NCBI GenBank assembly: GCA_002492295.1
Contig: DKYC01000164.1
Coordinates: 4,567-13,822 of the forward strand
Length of the DNA: 9,256 bases
From: Lachnospiraceae bacterium UBA7110
GTDB taxonomy: Bacteria > Bacillota > Clostridia > Lachnospirales > Lachnospiraceae
Direction: 5' to 3'
Shown: one piece after another, positions 6,376 through 9,256 of the stretch
How the letters are laid out: each line of letters begins with the position of its first letter
How positions within the stretch are numbered: the first letter of the stretch is position 1
Position numbers and translations under genes: made by a program
The notes under the pieces: model-generated
The model's input: only the letters and a program-made list of their open reading frames with translations
Database searches by the model: none
What the model was told of the DNA's origin: nothing

Positions 6376-7561
6376 CAGCTTCATATTTTTTAACAACCGT
6401 TGAGCAGCCCATGCCGCCGCCGATACAAAGTGTCGCAAGACCGGTCTTCGCACCCTTTGCCTCCATCTCATGAAGAAGCGTTACTAAGATACGGCAGCCT
6501 GACGCTCCTACCGGATGTCCTAATGCGATTGCGCCTCCATTTGGATTGAGCTGCTTATCCACATCAATGCCCAATTCTCTTCCAACCGCAATTGACTGTG
6601 CCGCAAATGCCTCGTTTGCCTCGATAATATCAAAATCCTCAATCTTCATGCCTGTCTTTGCCAGCACCTTCTTTGTCGCCGCTACGGGACCGATACCCAT
6701 AACCTCCGGTCTTACGCCTGCAAGTGCGCCTGCAACCCACTCTGCCATCGGTGTTACACCCAATTCCTTTGCCTTCTCCTCGCTCATAACAACAATTGCA
6801 GCAGCGCCGTCGTTAATTCCTGACGCGTTACCAGCCGTAACGTATTTATCCTTATTAATCGGACGAAGCTTCGCAAGACCTTCCATTGTAGAGCCTGCCC
6901 TTGGTCCTTCGTCAACCTTAAACTCAATTGTTTCTTTCTTCTTTTTCACCATGACCGGAACGATTTCCTTATCAAATGCGCCTGACTTCTGTGCCGCTTC
7001 CGCCTTCTGCTGGCTCTTTAACGCAAACTCGTCAAGCTCCTCCCTTGTAATCTTCCATTCATCACAGATATTATCTGCTGTCCGGATCATATGATAATCA
7101 TTAAATGCATCCCACAGCGCATCCTTAATCATGGTATCCACCAAAACACCATTGTTCATTCTATATCCAAAACGTGCATTCGGAAGTGCAAACGGAGCCA
7201 TAGACATGTTTTCCATACCGCCTGCTACAACAACATCCGCATCACCTGCCAAAATCATCTGTGCAGCCATATTCACACAATTCAGACCGGAACCGCAGAC
7301 TACATTAACTGTAACAGCAGGTACCTCAATCGGAAGTCCTGCATTGATTGCCGACTGCCGCGCCACATTCTGTCCCTGACCTGCCTGAATCACACAGCCC
7401 ATATATACATGGTCTACCTTGTCAGGAGCAACCCCTGCCCTGTTTAAAGCCTCCTTGATGACGATAGAGCCCAACTCTGCCACAGGAGTCGTGCTGAGTG
7501 AACCGCCCATAGTACCGATTGCCGTACGGCATGCGCCTGCTAATACGATTTTCTTTGCCAT
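6368..7561 (-). CDS. thl: Acetyl-CoA acetyltransferase (thiolase)
   Basis: This biosynthetic thiolase (397 residues) condenses two acetyl-CoA into acetoacetyl-CoA, the entry step of the pathway. The catalytic residues are visible: nucleophile C89 in NVVCGSG, H349 in ALGHPVGASG, and the second cysteine C379 in CIGGGMG, with the NEAFA motif (N317-A321). GGMENMS at 114-120 and AGNASGINDGAA at 243-254 are further thiolase hallmarks. Length and ends match the family. It is the first gene of the operon. GGAGG (complement of 7571-7575) lies 9 bases before the ATG, and a 78-base gap upstream holds a Rex-like operator. In Clostridium acetobutylicum ThlA the two equivalent cysteines can form a regulatory disulfide; both are present here, but whether the switch operates is unknown. 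Confidence 0.97.
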   Translation of the reverse strand: MAKKIVLAGACRTAIGTMGGSLSTTPVAELGSIVIKEALNRAGVAPDKVDHVYMGCVIQAGQGQNVARQSAINAGLPIEVPAVTVNVVCGSGLNCVNMAAQMILAGDADVVVAGGMENMSMAPFALPNARFGYRMNNGVLVDTMIKDALWDAFNDYHMIRTADNICDEWKITREELDEFALKSQQKAEAAQKSGAFDKEIVPVMVKKKKETIEFKVDEGPRAGSTMEGLAKLRPINKDKYVTAGNASGINDGAAAIVVMSEEKAKELGVTPMAEWVAGALAGVRPEVMGIGPVAATKKVLAKTGMKIEDFDIIEANEAFAAQSIAVGRELGIDVDKQLNPNGGAIALGHPVGASGCRILVTLLHEMEAKGAKTGLATLCIGGGMGCSTVVKKYEADV

Positions 7562-7579
7562 TGTCTTTTTCCTCCATTT

Positions 7580-7592
7580 TAATCACTGATTA
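7580..7592. promoter_or_regulatory. 13-bp perfect dyad next to the thl ribosome binding site
   Basis: TAATCACTGATTA is a perfect inverted repeat of 6-base arms around one base. It ends 4 bases from the thl GGAGG. As RNA it would be a weak, AT-rich hairpin; as DNA it has the form of a dimeric protein site. Chance is possible in AT-rich DNA. Confidence 0.3.
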
Positions 7593-7621
7593 TTCTTGGT
7601 TAAATGAGCCTCCGATTGTGT

Positions 7622-7639
7622 TTGTTATTTTTATCACAA
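7622..7639. promoter_or_regulatory. Putative Rex (redox repressor) operator upstream of thl
   Basis: The 18-base sequence TTGTTATTTTTATCACAA has half-sites TTGTTA and TCACAA around 6 bases. Both half-sites occur in known Gram-positive Rex operators: clostridial sites are TTGTTAA-N4-TTAACAA, and other Gram-positive sites are TTGTGA-N6-TCACAA. It lies 60 bases upstream of the thl start and abuts the stop codon of the M23 gene. Rex binds DNA when NADH/NAD+ is low and releases when NADH rises. Clostridial thl and crt-bcd-etf-hbd genes are established Rex targets, so the position is functionally expected. That Rex acts here is inferred; the rex gene is not in this window. Confidence 0.7.
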
Positions 7640-8674
7640 TCATTGCTTGTATTCTATCACATTGTTAAAAAAAAAGCAATCCCTAAATGCATATTTCCGG
7701 TGCCATTCTTTCGTTGTTTCATCGCGTACCGCCTCGCTTCTGTTTGCACTTAAAAACCGCGCAATCTGGTAAAAATCAATCCATATCTCATTGCCGCTTT
7801 CCCGCCGCTTTTCATCAAAAACCAGTTCCAGTCCGACATGCAGATGCACAGCGTCGATATTGTTGACATTCTCCTTGTCACTGTACCCTGTATGTCCCAT
7901 GTAACCGATGACATCGCCTGCAGATACCGTATCGCCCTCCTTTAAACCTTCCGCATACGGACGGTTCTGCCTCAGATGCGCATAGTAATAATACCGTTTT
8001 TTGTCAAAACTGCGGATTCCGATGCGCCAGCCGCCGTAACGGTTCCAGCCAAGCGCCTCTACATAGCCGGACTCACAGGCAATAATCGGCGTGCCAATCA
8101 GTCCCATCATATCATGTCCCAAATGCTGCCTTTTATAGCCAAACGAGCGCGATACCCCAAAATCATCATAATCCTGATATTGAAATCCCTTTGCAATCGG
8201 AGAGAATGCCTTCAGTCCGTACTTTCTCTCCATTTCCCCGTTTTCATTTTCCATTTCATACTCCCCCACCATTCCGCCAAGCACAGCCGTATACGCATTA
8301 TAGTAATAGGAAAAGTATTGATACTTTTCGGTAAGACTCTCCCTGGTCTCTTCCCCCGCCTCAAGCTTTGCGGCCGCCTCCTCAATATAGCCGCCCGATT
8401 TTTTGCCAAATTCCCCTCCTCCCCTTACTGCCGCATAGGCAAGCAGCGTAATCCAGTCCAAGTGAGTCTCATTCCCGTAGCTTTGCACATCCAAAAGGCA
8501 TGCCTTCTTTAATATCTCCGCAGGTACCTTAAAATCAACCCATTTAATATTGCTGTCATCTGTCTGCGCCACAGGCACGCTCTCCTTTGTGCCCTCATAT
8601 CCGTAAATCCCTGCCGCCAGCAAAACAGCCGCCATAACAAGACAGGCAAAAATCTGGTTTTTAGAATGTTTCAT
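7640..8674 (-). CDS. Membrane-anchored M23 family metallopeptidase
   Basis: The product (344 residues) is a predicted zinc endopeptidase acting on peptidoglycan outside the membrane. Residues 7-25 form a signal peptide or membrane anchor after MKHSKNQ; there is no lipobox. Residues about 45-165 are an uncharacterised N-terminal region rich in tyrosine (YQYFSYYYNAY at 118-128). The M23/LytM domain spans about 170-310 and has intact metal and catalytic residues: H184 and D188 (HLGHD), H233 (YAHL), and H277 and H279 (HLH). An uncharacterised tail follows (about 310-344). The start at 8674 has GGAGG (complement of 8681-8685) 6 bases upstream; a GTG nine codons earlier (8701) lacks a good site and would put arginines before the anchor. 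It follows the hpf terminator, and no terminator separates it from thl, so read-through into the butyrate operon is possible. I recall similar proteins being common in Clostridia, but the cleaved bond and biological role are unknown. Confidence 0.88.
   Translation of the reverse strand: MKHSKNQIFACLVMAAVLLAAGIYGYEGTKESVPVAQTDDSNIKWVDFKVPAEILKKACLLDVQSYGNETHLDWITLLAYAAVRGGGEFGKKSGGYIEEAAAKLEAGEETRESLTEKYQYFSYYYNAYTAVLGGMVGEYEMENENGEMERKYGLKAFSPIAKGFQYQDYDDFGVSRSFGYKRQHLGHDMMGLIGTPIIACESGYVEALGWNRYGGWRIGIRSFDKKRYYYYAHLRQNRPYAEGLKEGDTVSAGDVIGYMGHTGYSDKENVNNIDAVHLHVGLELVFDEKRRESGNEIWIDFYQIARFLSANRSEAVRDETTKEWHRKYAFRDCFFFNNVIEYKQ
7651..7679 (-). promoter_or_regulatory. Proposed promoter of the butyrate operon
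   Basis: On the minus strand, TTGCTT (complement of 7674-7679) is followed after 17 bases by TAGAAT (complement of 7651-7656), preceded by an extended -10 TG. The -10 matches 5 of 6 consensus bases; the -35 matches 3 of 6. Transcription would begin near 7644, leaving a leader of about 83 bases and placing the Rex-like site just downstream of the start, where a bound repressor would block. The promoter lies inside the last codons of the M23 gene. No better sigma-A promoter was seen closer to thl. Confidence 0.45.
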
Positions 8675-8742
8675 AGCAGTCCTCCCTGCCGTCCGCCGCA
8701 CTCTTATCTCTTTAATATATGAAAAAAAGGAACGTGAAATGC

Positions 8743-8773
8743 AAAAAAACGCAAGCCTGACGACTTGCGTTTT
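8743..8773 (-). terminator. Intrinsic terminator of hpf
   Basis: A 10-bp stem pairs AAAACGCAAG (8746-8755) with CTTGCGTTTT (8764-8773) around an 8-base loop. On the minus strand it ends in a run of seven T (complement of 8743-8749). It lies 21 bases after the hpf stop codon and isolates hpf from the M23 gene. Confidence 0.88.
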
Positions 8774-8794
8774 CTTTTCTGTATTTGAACTTGA

Positions 8795-9256
8795 TTAAAC
8801 TTCCGGCTCAATCAGACCGTAGGTGTCTCCCTTTCTCTTGTAAACAACATTTACTTCATCCGTCTCCGCATTGCAGAATACATAGAAATCATGCCCCAAA
8901 AGCTCCATCTGAACACATGCATCCTCCGGATACATCGGCTTGATGTCAAACCGCTTGGTACGGACAATTTTAATTTCATCATCATGGACTTCATCCTTCT
9001 CAATGAAATCCGTCCTCAGGCTCGCTGCTCCTGCCTGCTGTTCTGCGCGGAACTTATTTTTATATTTCTTTAACTGCCGTTCTATCACTCCTGCCGCAAG
9101 GTCTATTGACACATACATATCGTTGCTTACCTGCTCCGAGCGAATGATATTTCCTTTCATCGGAATTGTCACTTCAATCTTTTGTCGTTCCTTTTCGACA
9201 CTTAATGTCGCCTGTACCTCCGTTTCCGGCGTAAAATATTTTTCAAGCTTTCCAAT
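8795..9256 (-). CDS. hpf: Long-form ribosome hibernation promoting factor (5' end missing)
   Basis: The frame is open to the right edge and encodes 154 residues; by comparison with full-length relatives roughly 20 N-terminal residues are missing. A GTG at 9172 in the same frame is an internal valine codon, not the start, because 28 family-like codons precede it (IGKLEKYFTPETEVQATLSV and on). The visible part has the end of the S30AE/HPF domain (to about residue 72, including IERQLKKYKNKF), a charged linker, and the C-terminal dimerisation domain (about 96-154), with VRTKRFDIKPM, QMELLGHDFYVF, and GLIEPEV at the end. Long-form HPF binds the 30S decoding region and, through the C-terminal domain, pairs 70S ribosomes into inactive 100S dimers in stationary phase or starvation. 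It is followed by its own terminator. Confidence 0.95.
   Translation of the reverse strand: MGKLEKYFTPETEVQATLSVEKERQKIEVTIPMKGNIIRSEQVSNDMYVSIDLAAGVIERQLKKYKNKFRAEQQAGAASLRTDFIEKDEVHDDEIKIVRTKRFDIKPMYPEDACVQMELLGHDFYVFCNAETDEVNVVYKRKGDTYGLIEPEV

Noticed and set aside
7614..7641. The GATTGTG/CACAATC inverted repeat as a terminator for the M23 gene
   Set aside because: The stem is only 7 bp and AT-rich with a 14-base loop, and the minus strand continues with GGAGGC instead of a T run. An operator role fits better.
7976..8512. A 178-codon plus-strand frame opposite the M23 gene
   Set aside because: It is antisense to a gene with intact catalytic motifs and shows no domain of its own.
1..9256. 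CRISPR arrays, insertion sequences, tRNA or rRNA genes, phage or defence genes
   Set aside because: I looked for regularly spaced repeats, transposase-like proteins, terminal inverted repeats and RNA gene signatures and saw none. The region reads as ordinary core chromosome.

Overview
The window looks like a chromosomal segment from an anaerobic, butyrate-forming Firmicute, most likely a Lachnospiraceae-type Clostridium relative. The evidence is a complete crotonyl-CoA/butyryl-CoA operon in the order thl-crt-hbd-bcd-etfB-etfA, strong GGAGG ribosome binding sites before almost every gene, and protein sequences of clostridial type. Classical Clostridium species usually have crt-bcd-etfB-etfA-hbd with thl elsewhere, so the order here points away from that genus. 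This assignment is inferred from gene order and protein resemblance, not from a database search.

Layout, left to right. (1) 1-163, minus strand: the first 54 codons of a secreted protein, mostly a signal peptide, running off the left edge. (2) 164-314: a short AT-rich divergent promoter region with an operator-like dyad. (3) 315-1472, plus strand: an integral-membrane acyltransferase of the acyltransferase-3 family. (4) 1494-1534: a strong hairpin that can terminate both converging transcripts. (5) 1552-7561, minus strand: the butyrate operon, transcribed right to left. (6) 7562-7679: the operon's leader and proposed promoter, with an 18-bp site fitting the Rex redox-repressor operator. (7) 7640-8674, minus strand: a membrane-anchored M23 peptidase. 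(8) 8743-8773: a terminator. (9) 8795-9256, minus strand: a long-form ribosome hibernation factor (hpf) lacking its extreme N-terminus at the right edge. No gene-free stretch exceeds 300 bases.

How the genes work together. Thiolase joins two acetyl-CoA, Hbd reduces acetoacetyl-CoA with NADH, crotonase removes water to give crotonyl-CoA, and Bcd with EtfAB reduces this to butyryl-CoA. In related anaerobes the Bcd-Etf complex is electron-bifurcating: NADH electrons are split between crotonyl-CoA and ferredoxin, so the route both disposes of NADH and conserves energy. The terminal step (butyryl-CoA:acetate CoA-transferase, or phosphotransbutyrylase plus butyrate kinase) is not encoded here. A Rex operator ahead of thl fits an NADH-responsive switch over the whole operon. 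The flanking genes (acyltransferase, M23 peptidase, hpf) have no evident metabolic link to it.

The core of the window is well-known biology. I found no convincing new multi-gene system. The observations most worth testing are regulatory: the Rex-like site and proposed promoter at the end of the M23 gene, a dyad beside the thl ribosome binding site, a stem-loop over the thl stop codon, and the dyad in the divergent left promoter region.
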